Assembly: GCA_963802355.1 (NCBI GenBank) | Contig: CAWDIV010000026.1 | Location: forward strand, 186,001-250,000 | Reading direction: 5' to 3' | Source of the DNA: SG8-41 sp963802355 | Lineage (GTDB): Bacteria; Pseudomonadota; Gammaproteobacteria; Burkholderiales; SG8-41 | Length of the DNA: 64,000 nt | Shown here: positions 19,419 through 28,694 of the stretch, piece by piece | Layout: each line of letters opens with the position of its first letter | Numbering within the stretch: position 1 is the stretch's first letter | Program-made: the position numbers and the translations under genes | Notes under the pieces: model-generated | Told to the model about the DNA's origin: nothing | The model's input: the letters and a program-made list of their open reading frames with translations, nothing else | Database searches by the model: none

Positions 19419-19431
19419 AGTGGAGGTAAAT

Positions 19432-20637
19432 ATGGCAAGCAAGTTCAGGATGCCTATATCGTCGCGGCGACGCGCACGCCGGTAGGCAAGGCTCCGCGTG
19501 GCATGTTCAAGAACGTGCGGCCGGACGACATGCTCGCCTTCGCGTTGAAGGCGGCGCTCGGCAGGTGCCCGGGACTGGATCCCGGCTGCGATAGAAGACG
19601 TGATCGTCGGCTGCGCCATGCCGGAAGCCGAGCAAGGCATGAACGTGGCGCGGATCGGCCTGCTGCTCGCGCGGCTTCCCCGACAGTGTTTCGGGGATGA
19701 CCATCAACCGCTTCTGCTCGTCCGGCGTGCAGGCGGTGGCGCTTGCCGCCGACCGTATCCGCCTGGGCGAGGCCGAGGTCATGATCGCCGCCGGCACCGA
19801 AAGCATGAGCATGGTGCCCATGGGCGGCAACAAGCCGAGCTTCAGCCCCGCGGTATTCGAGAAGGACGAGAACGTCGCGATCGCCTACGGCATGGGGATT
19901 ACCGCCGAAAAGGTCGCGGCGCAGTGGAAGGTGAGCCGCGAGGAGCAGGATATGTTCGCGGCGGAGAGCCATCGCCGGGCGCATGCGCGCAACCGAAACG
20001 GGCGAGTTCAAGGACGAAGTGACGCCGTTATCCGGTCAGCGAACGTCTTCCCGATCTCACGGCGCGCGAGATCAAGGTGAAAACGCGAGAAGCGGTGAAC
20101 GATGAGGGGCCGCGCCGGGATACCTCACCGGAGGCGCTCGCGAAGCTCAGGCCCGCTTTTGCCGCGAAGGGCAGCTATCACCGCCGGCAACAGCTCGCAG
20201 ATGTCCGACGGGTCCGGCGCCGTCGTGCTTGATGAGCGAAGCGGCAATGCTCGCGCTACAGCCTGCGCCCGATCGGCCGGTTCATGGGCTACGCCGTCGC
20301 GGGTGTGCCGCCCGACATCATGGGCATCGGACCGGTGAAAGCGATCCCGAAGGTGCTGAAGCAGGTGGGTCTCAAGCAGGAGGACATCGACTGGATCGAG
20401 TTGAACGAGGCTTTCGCCGCCCAGTCGCTGGCGGTGATGAAGGATCTCGGCCTTGATCATGCGAGGGTCAACCCGTTGGGCGGCGCCATCGCGTTGGGGC
20501 ATCCGCTCGGCGCTACCGGCGCGATCCGCGTGGCGACCCTGATGCACGGGCTTCGCCGCCACCAGAAGAAGTACGGGATGGTGACGATGTGCATAGGCAC
20601 CGGCATGGGCGCTGCCGGAGTTTTCGAGGCTCTTTGA
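19432..20637 (+). CDS. fadA: Acetyl-CoA acyltransferase (thiolase) FadA (frameshifted)
   Basis: About 398 residues after repair. It has the N-terminal DAYIVAATRTPVGK, and the active-site cysteine in INRFCSSGVQAVALAADRI (near residue 90). Then come GTESMSMVPMGG, TAGNSSQMSDGSGAVVL, NEAFAAQSLAV, the HPLGATGA histidine motif and CIGTGMGAAGVFEAL at the end with the second catalytic Cys. It cleaves 3-ketoacyl-CoA to acetyl-CoA, the last beta-oxidation step. Indels near 19445, 19565, 19680, 20030, 20105, 20165, 20230 and 20265 split it. The start has TGGAGGT seven bases upstream. Confidence 0.85.
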
Positions 20638-20653
20638 ACGCCTCAAAAACTTG

Positions 20654-20974
20654 ATGGTGCAGGTCTACGTCGGTGCGCTCTACCTCAGCGCCAGGAAGAA
20701 GAGCGCCGAAGAAGTAATCTCCGATGGTGGACCGAAACGTGTGTCCATGCACGTGCTCATCGAGGAGCTCACCGCCAAGGAGTCGGTAAAGGCGGCGAAG
20801 ACGGGCGACGTGATCCTGCTCGACTACGTTCCCGGCAGCGGAACGCGTGTCGTCGTGAACAACGAGGCTAAGGGCACGGTGCCGGGAGACGACTTTAACC
20901 GCGCGCTACTCAGGATCTGGCTCGGCGATCAGCCGGCGGACATGTCGCTCAAGAAGGCCATGTTGGGTCAGTGA
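20654..20974 (+). CDS. Chalcone-isomerase-like protein, N-terminally truncated
   Basis: 107 residues resembling the C-terminal half of bacterial chalcone-isomerase-like proteins: VQVYVGALYLSARKKSAEEV, the GPKRVSMHVL strand, LLDYVPGSGTRVVVN and DFNRALLRIWLGDQPADMSLKKAMLG. Full family members have about 190 residues with a signal peptide. Here only 16 bp separate the preceding fadA stop from this frame, so the first 70-80 residues are missing. The remaining start (TTG-ATG) has no Shine-Dalgarno, so it may be a pseudogene or a deletion in the assembly. The natural role of such bacterial proteins is not established. Its TGA stop lies in the first unit of an inverted-repeat array. Confidence 0.6.
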   Translation: MVQVYVGALYLSARKKSAEEVISDGGPKRVSMHVLIEELTAKESVKAAKTGDVILLDYVPGSGTRVVVNNEAKGTVPGDDFNRALLRIWLGDQPADMSLKKAMLGQ

Positions 20975-21053
20975 CGCGTGACTGTGACGGGTAGCAGCGA
21001 GGACCACGTCGCAAGCAACCCTACGAGCCACGAAGTCACCAGTCACCAGTCAC
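20971..21053. repeat. Heptad inverted repeat spanning two convergent stop codons
   Basis: Left units are GTGACGC, GTGACT and GTGACGG (20971-20990). Right units are AGTCACC, AGTCACC and AGTCAC (21034-21053). The stop codons of the plus-strand chalcone-isomerase-like gene (20972-20974) and of the minus-strand ETF-QO gene (21050-21052) both fall inside GTGAC units. Confidence 0.85.
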
Positions 21054-22702
21054 ATGTTCGGATAGTTCGGGCCGCCGCCGCCTTCGGGCGCGACCCACAC
21101 GATGTTCTGGGTCGGATCCTTGATGTCGCAGGTCTTGCAGTGGACGCAGTTCTGCGCGTTGATCTGAAGTCGCGGACTGCCGCCATCGGCGTCGCGCACG
21201 ATTTCGTAAACACCGGCCGGGCAATAGCGCTGCTCGGGCGCGTCGTAGAGCTCGAGGTTGACCTTGATCGGAACCGTGGGGTCCTTGAGCGTGAGATGGC
21301 CCGGTTGGTCTTCGCTGTGATTGGTGTTCGAGACGAATACCGATGACAGGCGGTCGAACGTGAGCACGCCGTCGGGCTTGGGATAGGCGATCAGGCTCGG
21401 CCTCGGTCTTGCGTTTCAGCGTCTCGTGGTCGGCGTGGTCGTGATGCAGCGTCCACGGCGCCTTGCCGCCGAATACGACCTGGTCGATGCCCACCATCAG
21501 CGTGCCGGTATACAGACCCTTGCTCATCCACGGCTTGAAGTTGCGCGCGCGGTGCAGCTCGTCGTGCAGCCAGCTCGCGCGGAACGCATCGGGATACGCG
21601 GCCAGTTCGTCGCCGGCGCGTCCTGCCTTGACCGCGTCGAATGCCGCCTCGGCGGCGAGCATGCCCGACTTGATCGCGGCATGGCTGCCCTTGATGCGCG
21701 AGGCGTTGAGAAATCCCGCGTCGTCGCCGATCAGGCAGCCGCCGGGGAACGCGAGCTTGGGCAGCGACTGCAGGCCGCCCGCGGAGATGGCGCGCGCGCC
21801 GTACGCGAGGCGCTTGCCGCCTTCGAGAAACGGGCGGATCGCGGGATGCGTCTTGTAGCGCTGGAATTCCTCGTACGGGTCCAGGTACGGATTGGTGTAG
21901 CCCAGGCCGACGACGAAGCCGATCGCCACCAGGTTGTTCTCCATGTGGTAGCAGAACGAGCCGCCGTAGGTATCGGCCGGCGAGCGGCCAGCCGGCGGTG
22001 TGGATCACCAGACCCTGCTGGTGTTTGTCGGGCTTGATCTCCCACAGCTCCTTCAGCCCGATGCCGTAGACCTGCGGGTCGACGCCGTCGCGCAGCTTGA
22101 AGCGCTCCTGCAAGCGCCGGCCGAGATGTCCGCGGCAGCCTTCCGCGAAGAGCATGTATTTGGCGTGCAGCTCCATGCCGGGCTGATAGGCGTCGGTCGG
22201 CTTGCCGTCGCGTCCCACGCCCATGTCGCCGGTCGCCACGCCTTTGACGCTGCCGTTCTCGGCGTACAGGACCTCTGCCGCGGCGAAGCCCGGAAATATC
22301 TCCACGCCGAGGCTCTCGGCCTGCTGGCCCAGCCAGCGGCAGACGTTGCCCAGGCTCACGACGTAGTTGCCGTGATTCTGAAAGCACGCCGGCAGCATGA
22401 AGTTCGGCACCTTGAACGCGGATGTTCTCGGTCAGGAACAGGAAACGGTCCTCGCTGACCGGCGCGTTGAGCGGCGCGTTCTTCTGCTGCCAGTCGGGAA
22501 TAAGCTCGTTCAGCGCGCGCGGATCCATGACGGCGCCGGAGAGGATGTGCGCGCCGACCTCCGAGCCTTTTTCCAGCACGCATACGCCGACTTCACTGTC
22601 CGCCGCCGCGGCAAGCTGCTTCAGACGTATCGCGGCGGCGAGTCCCGCCGGTCCGGCGCCGACCACGACCACGTCATATTCCATTACTTCGCGCTGCGCC
22701 AT
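21050..22702 (-). CDS. Electron transfer flavoprotein-ubiquinone oxidoreductase (frameshifted)
   Basis: About 550 residues after bridging three indels (near 21400, 21990 and 22425). The FAD motif VVVGAGPAGLAAAIRL is at the N-terminus, then GAHILSGAVMDPRAL and the substrate region NHGNYVVSLGNVCRWL. Next are GGSFCYHMENNLVAIGFVVG and GGCLIGDDAGFLNASRIKG. The C-terminal 4Fe-4S ligands lie in YCPAGVYE and NCVHCKTCDIKDPTQN. It moves electrons from reduced ETF, charged by FadE-type dehydrogenases, to the quinone pool at the membrane, which explains its place after the fad block. I chose ATG 22702; an ATG at 22684 is also possible. The stop codon is part of a repeat unit. Confidence 0.9.
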
Positions 22703-22763
22703 TTCGTTCCGTCGAAGGACGTCTGCCGGCATTATAGAGCGCGTCACCACATCATGCGCCCGG

Positions 22764-22903
22764 AGGGCGTGACCGATGCGGCGTGACGCTTGCAGGTGAC
22801 GCGATAGGGCGTGACGCGGAACCTGCGGGGCATGTCTTAGAGCGCATTCCATGTCACGCTGCACCGAGTCACGCGTCACCAGTCACGCATCATCCGTCAC
22901 GCT
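22764..22903. repeat. Long inverted repeat between hpnE and the ETF-QO gene
   Basis: The left arm holds four GCGTGAC/GGTGACG units spaced about 14 bp (22764-22818). The right arm holds GTCACGC units at similar spacing (22853-22903). The centre is about 35 bp. The hpnE stop codon (22897-22899) is read from the last right-arm unit. Pairing is interrupted by short mismatches, so the structure would be a long bulged stem. Confidence 0.75.
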
Positions 22904-24187
22904 CGTTCGAGAATCAGGCGTGCGGCGCCGATGCCGCTGCGCACGGCGGATTCCAGCGTCGCCGGGTAGTCGCTGGCGGTGTAATCGCCCGCGATAAAAA
23001 AATTCCTGAGGGGCGTGCGGTTCTCCGGGCGTTGGAGTCCGGGCACGCAGGCGAACGTGGCGCGCTTCTCGGCGATCACCCGGAACCAGCGCGGCGAAGG
23101 CAGCAGCCCCAGTTGCTGCTGCAGCTCCTGGTGCACCAGGAGGGCGAGCTCGTCGTGGGAGTGTTCCTCGTGCAAGCCCTCCGCGCTGATCACCGCGCCG
23201 AGCAGCCCGGCCTGGCCGCACAACGCGCCGCGGTCGAACGCCCATTGCAGCAGCGGGCTGTCGAAGCCCAGCATCGGCGCGGCAAGCCGCACCGCTTCGG
23301 GATATCGCAAGTACACCGAATAGATGGGTTGATACGCGAACCGGTCGATCGTTTCGGCGAGCTCGGCCAGGGCCGGAATTCCGATCAGGAACGCCTTGAC
23401 CTGGTGCGGCGGCAGCGCGCAGATCACGTGGCTGAAGGACGCCGCACCGGCGGTGTGGCAGACGGCGTATCCATCTGCGACCGCGTCTATCGCCGTCACG
23501 CGCTGCCCGGTGTGCACGGTGCCGCCGCGCGCTTCCACCCATGTTCCGCGCCGGGTCGGGAAACAGCGCCGACAGATCTGCGCGCGGCAGCAGCAGATCG
23601 CTCGCACCGCGATCCGCATCGACGCTATCGCGCAAAACGTTCAGAAATACCTGCGCTGAAGCTTCTTCCGGCCGGCGTATTGAGCGCCGACACGCAGAGC
23701 GGCCTCCACAACAGGCGGGTGAGCACATCGCCCTGCCGCTCCTGCACGAGCAGGCGTGCGACGCTCATGTCCTGCGGCAGGGCAAACCCTGCGCGGCGCA
23801 TTGCCAGCAGAAATCGCGCGGCGGCGAGGCGCTCGCGCAGGGAGACGCCGCGCGCGGCGAGCAGCCCGGCGAGCAAATTGAACGGCGGCGGCAGACCGGC
23901 GGTCGTGAGAATGAACCGTTCGTGGATGTTCCAGGTGAAGGGAACGCGCATGCAGCAGCCGGTCTGGATCGCCGCCCACGTGCCGCATCAGGCGCAGCGT
24001 TTCGCGATATGCCCCGATCAGGATGTGCAGGCCGTTATCGAGCGCCAGCTCGTTGATGCTCGACGCGACGCGCGCGTCCGCCCAGCGCTTTCGCCGCTTC
24101 GAATACGGTGACCTGTGCGCGCTGTTCGGCAAGCGTGACCGCGGCCGCCATCCCGGCGTAGCCACCGCCGATCACGGCGACGTTCAT
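22897..24187 (-). CDS. hpnE: Squalene-associated FAD-dependent desaturase HpnE (frameshifted)
   Basis: About 430 residues once three indels (near 23540, 23950 and 24075) are bridged. The N-terminus MNVAVIGGGYAGMAAAVTLA is a phytoene-desaturase-like FAD fold. It is followed by NGLHILIGAY, PFTWNIHERF, CVSALNTPAG and the C-terminal FFIAGDYTASDYPATLESAV, the family's FAD-binding end motif. HpnE reduces hydroxysqualene to squalene in the HpnC-HpnD-HpnE route from farnesyl diphosphate. HpnC and HpnD are encoded upstream on the same strand but separated from it by two other genes. The stop codon lies in an inverted-repeat unit. Confidence 0.9.
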
Positions 24188-24310
24188 CGAGCTGGACGGA
24201 TCGCGAGGGGGCCGTTTCCCGCGAAGAAGGTATCAGATCGTGCGCAACGGACGGGTGCGAGGAGCGGTGGAACGAAGCGAAGTTTCCGATCGTGTGCCAG
24301 AATGGTGGGG

Positions 24311-24416
24311 GGTTCGGAGGGCCCGCTGGAAGGGCCGAACCATTCGCACAGTAGGCCGGCGCACTGAAGCTGGCGACGGGGTCGTTCGGGAAGGATCCAC
24401 TGGAAGGGGCCCGAAC
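24311..24416. repeat. Two copies of a 31-33 bp hairpin between hpnE and the PrpF-like gene
   Basis: GGTTCGG...CCGAACC at 24311-24341 and GTTCGGG...CCCGAAC at 24384-24416 share stem and loop sequence (a GGNCC and CTGGAAGGGG core) in the same orientation, 42 bp apart. This differs from the 7-bp unit elements; it occupies a 241-bp gap with no gene seen. Confidence 0.6.
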
Positions 24417-24428
24417 CCCTGCTCATAT

Positions 24429-25551
24429 TTACGCCACCGCTTTGGCGGCTTGATCGGTGCGTTGCGCGCCGGCCCAGACCTTTGCGGGAACGCACACGAG
24501 GCCTTCGAATATCCGGCGCGCCGTGCGCACCAGCGCCGCGCGGCGCAACTCCTGCTTGCCGCCGGTGAAATCGACGTCGAGGTCGATGATGATCATGCCT
24601 TGGGGATGCTCGATCCGGATCATGCCCTGCGGCGCCGGCGGCAGCGGCGCGATCTGCGATGCCACCGTTCCAGGGATGGCGCAGGCCGAGGCGATGCACA
24701 CGGTCCCGGTCACCGGATGCGCCTTGTGGCAGGTTTCGGGCACGAAGAAGCGCGACGCGATGGTGCCGCCGTTGCGCGGCGCCGACAGCAGTGCCATCTT
24801 CGGCACCACCGACTTCGACAACGTCGCCCATGCCCATCAGCGCGCCGGCTTTGCAGCGTATCGTTTCCATGCGCTTCAACAATTCCCTGTCCGCGTCGAG
24901 CTCGACGGCGGTTTCGTGGCCGGTCTTGCCGAACGCCTCTGCCCGCATCAGGACCACGGGCATCGCGATGTCCACGCAACTCACGTCGACGCCGTCGATA
25001 ACATCGAGCGGCTTGCCGGTAGGCAGCATTTTCTTCGTGACCGATCCAATCGCGCTCTTGAAATTGATCCCGACGGGCGCCGCGGTCCCGGGAACCCCGT
25101 CGATCGCAGCATTGCCTTCATAGCTCACCTGCCCGCCCGGCGTCTGCACGATCGCTTCGACCAGCGATTGCGTGTTGACGTTGAAGATGCGCACCGGCGT
25201 CTCGCCGTTCTTCGCCGGGACCAGCCCGCCTCGATCGCGAACGGCCCGACCGCCACCAGCATGTTGCCGCAGTTGGGCTTGGTGTCGACGATGTTCTCGT
25301 TGATCTGCACCTGAGCGAACAGGTAATCGACATCGGCGTCGGGACGCCTGCGACTTGCTGATCATCGCGACCTTGCTCGTTACCGAGTGCGAGCCGCCGA
25401 TGCCGTCCACCTGGATCTGATGCGGCGATCCCATCACCGAGAGGAGCACGGCGTCTCGCGTCGGGACGTCGGCGGGCAGGTCGGCAGAGTTGAAGAACGG
25501 GCCGCGCGACGTGCCGCCGCGCATGATCACACAGGGGATTTTGGTTTGCAT
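24429..25551 (-). CDS. PrpF-family isomerase (4-oxalomesaconate tautomerase / methylaconitate isomerase type), frameshifted
   Basis: About 373 residues, a diaminopimelate-epimerase-fold protein. The N-terminus IPCVIMRGGTSRGPFFN and DGIGGSHSVTSKVAMIS are diagnostic. The catalytic-region cysteine is in PNCGNMLVAVGPFA. Further on are MPVVLMRAEAFGKTG and HPVTGTVCIASACAIPGTVA with a second cysteine. The family includes PrpF (2-methylaconitate isomerisation in propionate catabolism) and 4-oxalomesaconate tautomerase (gallate catabolism). Neither pathway's other genes are in the window, so the substrate is open. Indels lie near 24830, 25225 and 25345. Start ATG 25551 with GGAG eight bases upstream. 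Confidence 0.8.
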
Positions 25552-25590
25552 AGGGGGTCTCCGAAAGACGACCTGATTATACGGCCAAGA

Positions 25591-25738
25591 GAAGCGTCCC
25601 AGATGAAGCGTCCCAGATGAAGCGTCCCAGATGAAGCGTCCCAAAGCTAACGTTGTCGGCACGCAGTACCTGAGCCGTATCAGAGACGCCCTATCTGCGA
25701 CGTAGTATCTGAGACGTCACGGTGCATCTGAGACGTCG
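25591..25738. repeat. 14-bp-unit inverted repeat between the SDR and PrpF-like genes
   Basis: The left arm is three exact copies of GAAGCGTCCCAGAT and a fourth altered copy (25591-25646). The right arm holds TATCAGAGACGC, TATCTGCGACGT, TATCTGAGACGT and CATCTGAGACGT (about 25679-25738). Units are related to those at 53072-53223 and 54014-54186. The arms are complementary at the GCGTCYCAGAT core. Confidence 0.85.
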
Positions 25739-26494
25739 TTAGAACGCGTAGCGTCGCAGACCCCCATCCACCGGCAGCACTGCCCCCGTGATATAGCACG
25801 CGACAGGCGAAGCGAGGAAGACGGCGAGGCAAGCGAGTTCTTCGGGCTCGCCGTAGCGGCCCACCGGAATTTCCTCTGCGGATTGCTTCGCGCGGAATTC
25901 CGGGGGATACTTGCGGCGGATCTGCTCGCTCATGATGCGGCCGGGCTGGATGCAGTTCACCGTGATACCGTGTTTCCCCACCTCGCGCGACAGCCCCTTC
26001 GACCAGGCGTGGATCGCCGCCTTCGCGGGGTGCGCGGCGATCATGCGCTCCGGCTCGGATTTCCCGCTGATGTTGACGACGCGCCCCCATTTCTTCTCGA
26101 TCATGCCAGGCAGCGCGGCATGGGTGAGCTGGCGTATGCGGGTGAAGTTGAGCGTCATCGCGTCTTCCCATTCCTTCTCCGGCGCGTCGATCGGCAGCGG
26201 CGGCTTGCTGCCGCCGGCCGAATTCACCAGGATGTCCACTCCGCCGAGCGACTGCGCCGCGGCCTTGGCGAGCTTCGCCGGGGCATCCACTCCCATCATG
26301 TCGATCTCGATGATGGCGGGAGCCGCGCCGCCCGCCGCGGCGATTTCTCTCGCCAGCTCCTCGAGCAGATTCCTCCGCCGTGCCGCGACGCAGATCTTCA
26401 CGCCTTCGGCAGAAAGCCCCTTCGCGATCGCGCGGCCGATGCCCATGCTCGCTCCCGTTACTAACGCGGTCTTGCCTTTCAGTTGCAAGTCCAT
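25739..26494 (-). CDS. Short-chain dehydrogenase/reductase family protein lacking the usual active-site tyrosine
   Basis: An intact 251-residue Rossmann protein: KTALVTGASMGIGRAIAKGL at the N-terminus, AARRRN after the second strand, VNSAGG in place of NNAG, NISGKSEP at the serine strand and a typical C-terminal ACYITGAVLPVDGGLRRY. The canonical YxxxK is not present: the expected site reads MIAAHPAKAAIHAW, keeping the lysine but with Ala four residues before it. This may still be a reductase of an atypical subgroup, or a binding protein. It sits inside the hpn gene set between hpnD and the PrpF-like gene. ATG 26494 with a purine-rich GAAGAA just upstream. No frameshift was seen. Confidence 0.8.
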   Translation of the reverse strand: MDLQLKGKTALVTGASMGIGRAIAKGLSAEGVKICVAARRRNLLEELAREIAAAGGAAPAIIEIDMMGVDAPAKLAKAAAQSLGGVDILVNSAGGSKPPLPIDAPEKEWEDAMTLNFTRIRQLTHAALPGMIEKKWGRVVNISGKSEPERMIAAHPAKAAIHAWSKGLSREVGKHGITVNCIQPGRIMSEQIRRKYPPEFRAKQSAEEIPVGRYGEPEELACLAVFLASPVACYITGAVLPVDGGLRRYAF

Positions 26495-26515
26495 TCTTCT
26501 TCCTATCGAAAAGTC

Positions 26516-26642
26516 GTGACATGGTACTGCGTGACGTAAAAGGCGTGACGTGATACGGCGTGGTCGTATCTCCAACAACGCTTTTCCATATCACGCTTCA
26601 TCATGCCACGCATCACCACGTCACGCTTCATCATGTCACGCC
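26516..26642. repeat. 14-bp-unit inverted repeat between hpnD and the SDR gene
   Basis: Left: GCGTGACG-type units spaced 14-15 bp (CGTGACATGGTACT, GCGTGACGTAAAAG, GCGTGACGTGATACG, GCGTGG). Right: CACGCTTCATCATG-type units, four in a row, ending in the hpnD tail. The core GCGTGAC pairs with GTCACGC. Confidence 0.75.
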
Positions 26643-27476
26643 TTATCCCTTTATCCACGTCCTCCACGCGATCCACAGCTTGCGTACAGGCGTGAGCGAA
26701 GTGCGTTGCGTCAGCACGCGGCAGCCGTCTCCCCGGATTTCGTCGAGCAGCGCCTGATAGATCGCCGCCATGACGATTCCCGCGCGCTGTGGCTTGCGAT
26801 CCTCCGGCGCAAGCTTGGCGAAGGCGGCGCGATAGTACCCGAGAGCGCGCTCGATCTGGAATTCCATCAGGCAGCGGAAATTCTCCGTCTCGCGCGCCTG
26901 TGCGATGTCGGTCACCGGGACGCCGTAGCGTGCCAGTTCGTCCGACGGCAAATAGATTCGGTCGCGGCGCGCGTCCTCGCCCACGTCGCGGATGATGTTG
27001 GTGAGCTGGAACGCCATCCCGAGATGGGCCGCGTATTCCAGCGTTTGAGGGTTCTGATAGCCGAAAATTTCCGCCGACAGCAATCCGACCACACTCGCCA
27101 CTCGATGGCAGTACAGGCTGAGCGCCTCGAAGTCGGAGTAACGGTTCTGGTCCAGATCCATTTCCATGCCGGTGATGATCTCGTTCAGCCGCTCCTCGGC
27201 AAGATTGAAGCGGGGCAGCAACGCGGCCAGCGCGCGCGCCACGGGGTGGTGCGGCTCGCCGCGATACATCGCTGCGACTTCGTTACGCCACCACGCGAGT
27301 TTCATGCGGGCGACGCCGACGTCCGAGCAATCGTCCACCACGTCGTCGACTTCGCGGCAGAATGCGTAGAGCGCGGTGATGGCGCGCCGCTTATCCTCGG
27401 GCAGGAACAGAAAGCTGTAGTAAAAGCTCGAGCCGCTGGCGGCAGCTTTCTGCTGGCAATACTCGTCGGGACTCAT
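26643..27476 (-). CDS. hpnD: Presqualene diphosphate synthase HpnD
   Basis: An intact 277-residue trans-isoprenyl diphosphate synthase (squalene/phytoene synthase fold). It carries both aspartate-rich motifs, DDVVDD near residue 45 and DVGEDARRDRIYLP near residue 160. AFCREVDD and LGMAFQLTNIIRDVGED are characteristic. It joins two farnesyl diphosphates to presqualene diphosphate, which HpnC hydrates and HpnE reduces to squalene for hopanoids. The start at 27476 is set by the family N-terminus (MSPDEYCQQKAA). Its upstream bases belong to an inverted-repeat array and give no good Shine-Dalgarno, so the array may influence translation. No squalene-hopene cyclase is in the window. Confidence 0.92.
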   Translation of the reverse strand: MSPDEYCQQKAAASGSSFYYSFLFLPEDKRRAITALYAFCREVDDVVDDCSDVGVARMKLAWWRNEVAAMYRGEPHHPVARALAALLPRFNLAEERLNEIITGMEMDLDQNRYSDFEALSLYCHRVASVVGLLSAEIFGYQNPQTLEYAAHLGMAFQLTNIIRDVGEDARRDRIYLPSDELARYGVPVTDIAQARETENFRCLMEFQIERALGYYRAAFAKLAPEDRKPQRAGIVMAAIYQALLDEIRGDGCRVLTQRTSLTPVRKLWIAWRTWIKG

Positions 27477-27488
27477 AGTACGTGGAGC

Positions 27489-27598
27489 GTGACTCGTGAC
27501 TCGTGACTGGTGATTGCTGTTGGAACCTGCCATCCGCAGCGCCAGTGAACCAAGACAAGGACGCGTTTCACGATCTTTGCAGTCGAGTCACGAGTCAC
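27489..27598. repeat. Heptad inverted repeat between hpnC and hpnD
   Basis: The left arm is GTGACTC, GTGACTC, GTGACTG and GTGATTG (27489-27516). The right arm is GAGTCAC, GAGTCAC (27585-27598). The left arm ends 13 bp from the hpnD start codon on the minus strand; the right arm lies just after the hpnC stop. Confidence 0.85.
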
Positions 27599-27605
27599 TT
27601 GCCGT

Positions 27606-28410
27606 TTAGAACGCACGCGACAGAATTATCGGCCAGTCGAACCATTTCAGCACCGGCCGATGGCGGAACATATCACCCCGGACGCGCTCGAGCTTTTCCA
27701 GTATGCGCAGCCCCCCCTGCGACTGTCGCGCGGATCTCGAGACCGATGCGGCCAGGCAGCGCCCGACCGAGCGGTGCGCCGCCCTCGAGCATCGCCCGCG
27801 CCCGATCGATCTGGAACCCGATCAGCGCGCGCCACCCGTCGTCGCAACGGTGCTCCGCAATGTGTTGCTCGGTCACGCCGTAGTGCCTCATCTCGTCTTG
27901 CGGCAGGTAGATGCGCCCTTGGCGTAGTCCAACTCCACATCCTGCCAGAAGTTAACGAGCTGCAGCGCCGAGCAGATCGAATCCGAGGCGGCGAGATTTT
28001 CCGGTGTCGCGCGCCCGAAAAGGTGCAGAAGCAGCCGCCCCACCGGGTTGGCGGAACGCCGGCAATAGTCGAGCACTTCGGAAAAATCCGCATATCGGCT
28101 CTTCACGACATCCTGTGAGAAGGCGTCGAGCAGATCTATCGAAAAGCTGCAGCGGCAACTGGTGCTCGCGCACGATGCGGGCAATATCCTTGAACAAGGG
28201 GTCATTGGGAGTTATTCCGAGTCCGATCGTCACCAGATACGATTGGAAGCCGGCGAGATTTGCCAGTCGCACCTCCGGCGCATCCGACCCCTCGTCGGCG
28301 AAGTCATCGGCTGTGCGCGCGAAACGGTAGATGAGTGCTACCGGATCGCGAAACTGAGCCGGCAAAAGCAACGACGCGACAGGGAAATTTTCGTAGTGGG
28401 TGACGGCCAT
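27606..28410 (-). CDS. hpnC: Hydroxysqualene synthase HpnC (frameshifted)
   Basis: About 268 residues after bridging three indels (near 27700, 27905 and 28140). It starts MAVTHYENFPVASLLLPAQF, the family's conserved N-terminus, with ALIYRFARTADDFADEG carrying the first Asp motif. SALQLVNFWQDVELDYAKG holds the second. The end is FRHRPVLKWFDWPIILSRAF. HpnC converts presqualene diphosphate to hydroxysqualene. It is the first gene of the minus-strand run hpnC-hpnD-SDR-prpF-like-hpnE. I chose ATG 28410 over a GTG at 28431. Confidence 0.9.
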
Positions 28411-28515
28411 TTGCGGCAGTGCACAACCCAAGCCGATTCAATGGATTACAAAATAATCTTGAGACGATTCGGAAGCTTTCGGCGCGCAGTTGATTATATT
28501 ACAATCGAGAAAGTC

Positions 28516-28600
<85 letters not shown>

Positions 28601-28694
28601 CGGAAGGAGAGCGCAGGAGCGGGTGCAGGTGGAGCGTGGTCGCCGAATGCCCGTCCGGTAAGAGGCACTAACTTGGTCCGCGGTCGTGGATGAA

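Noticed and set aside
26550..27506. Plus-strand open frame over hpnD
   Set aside because: The minus strand encodes an intact HpnD with both Asp motifs.
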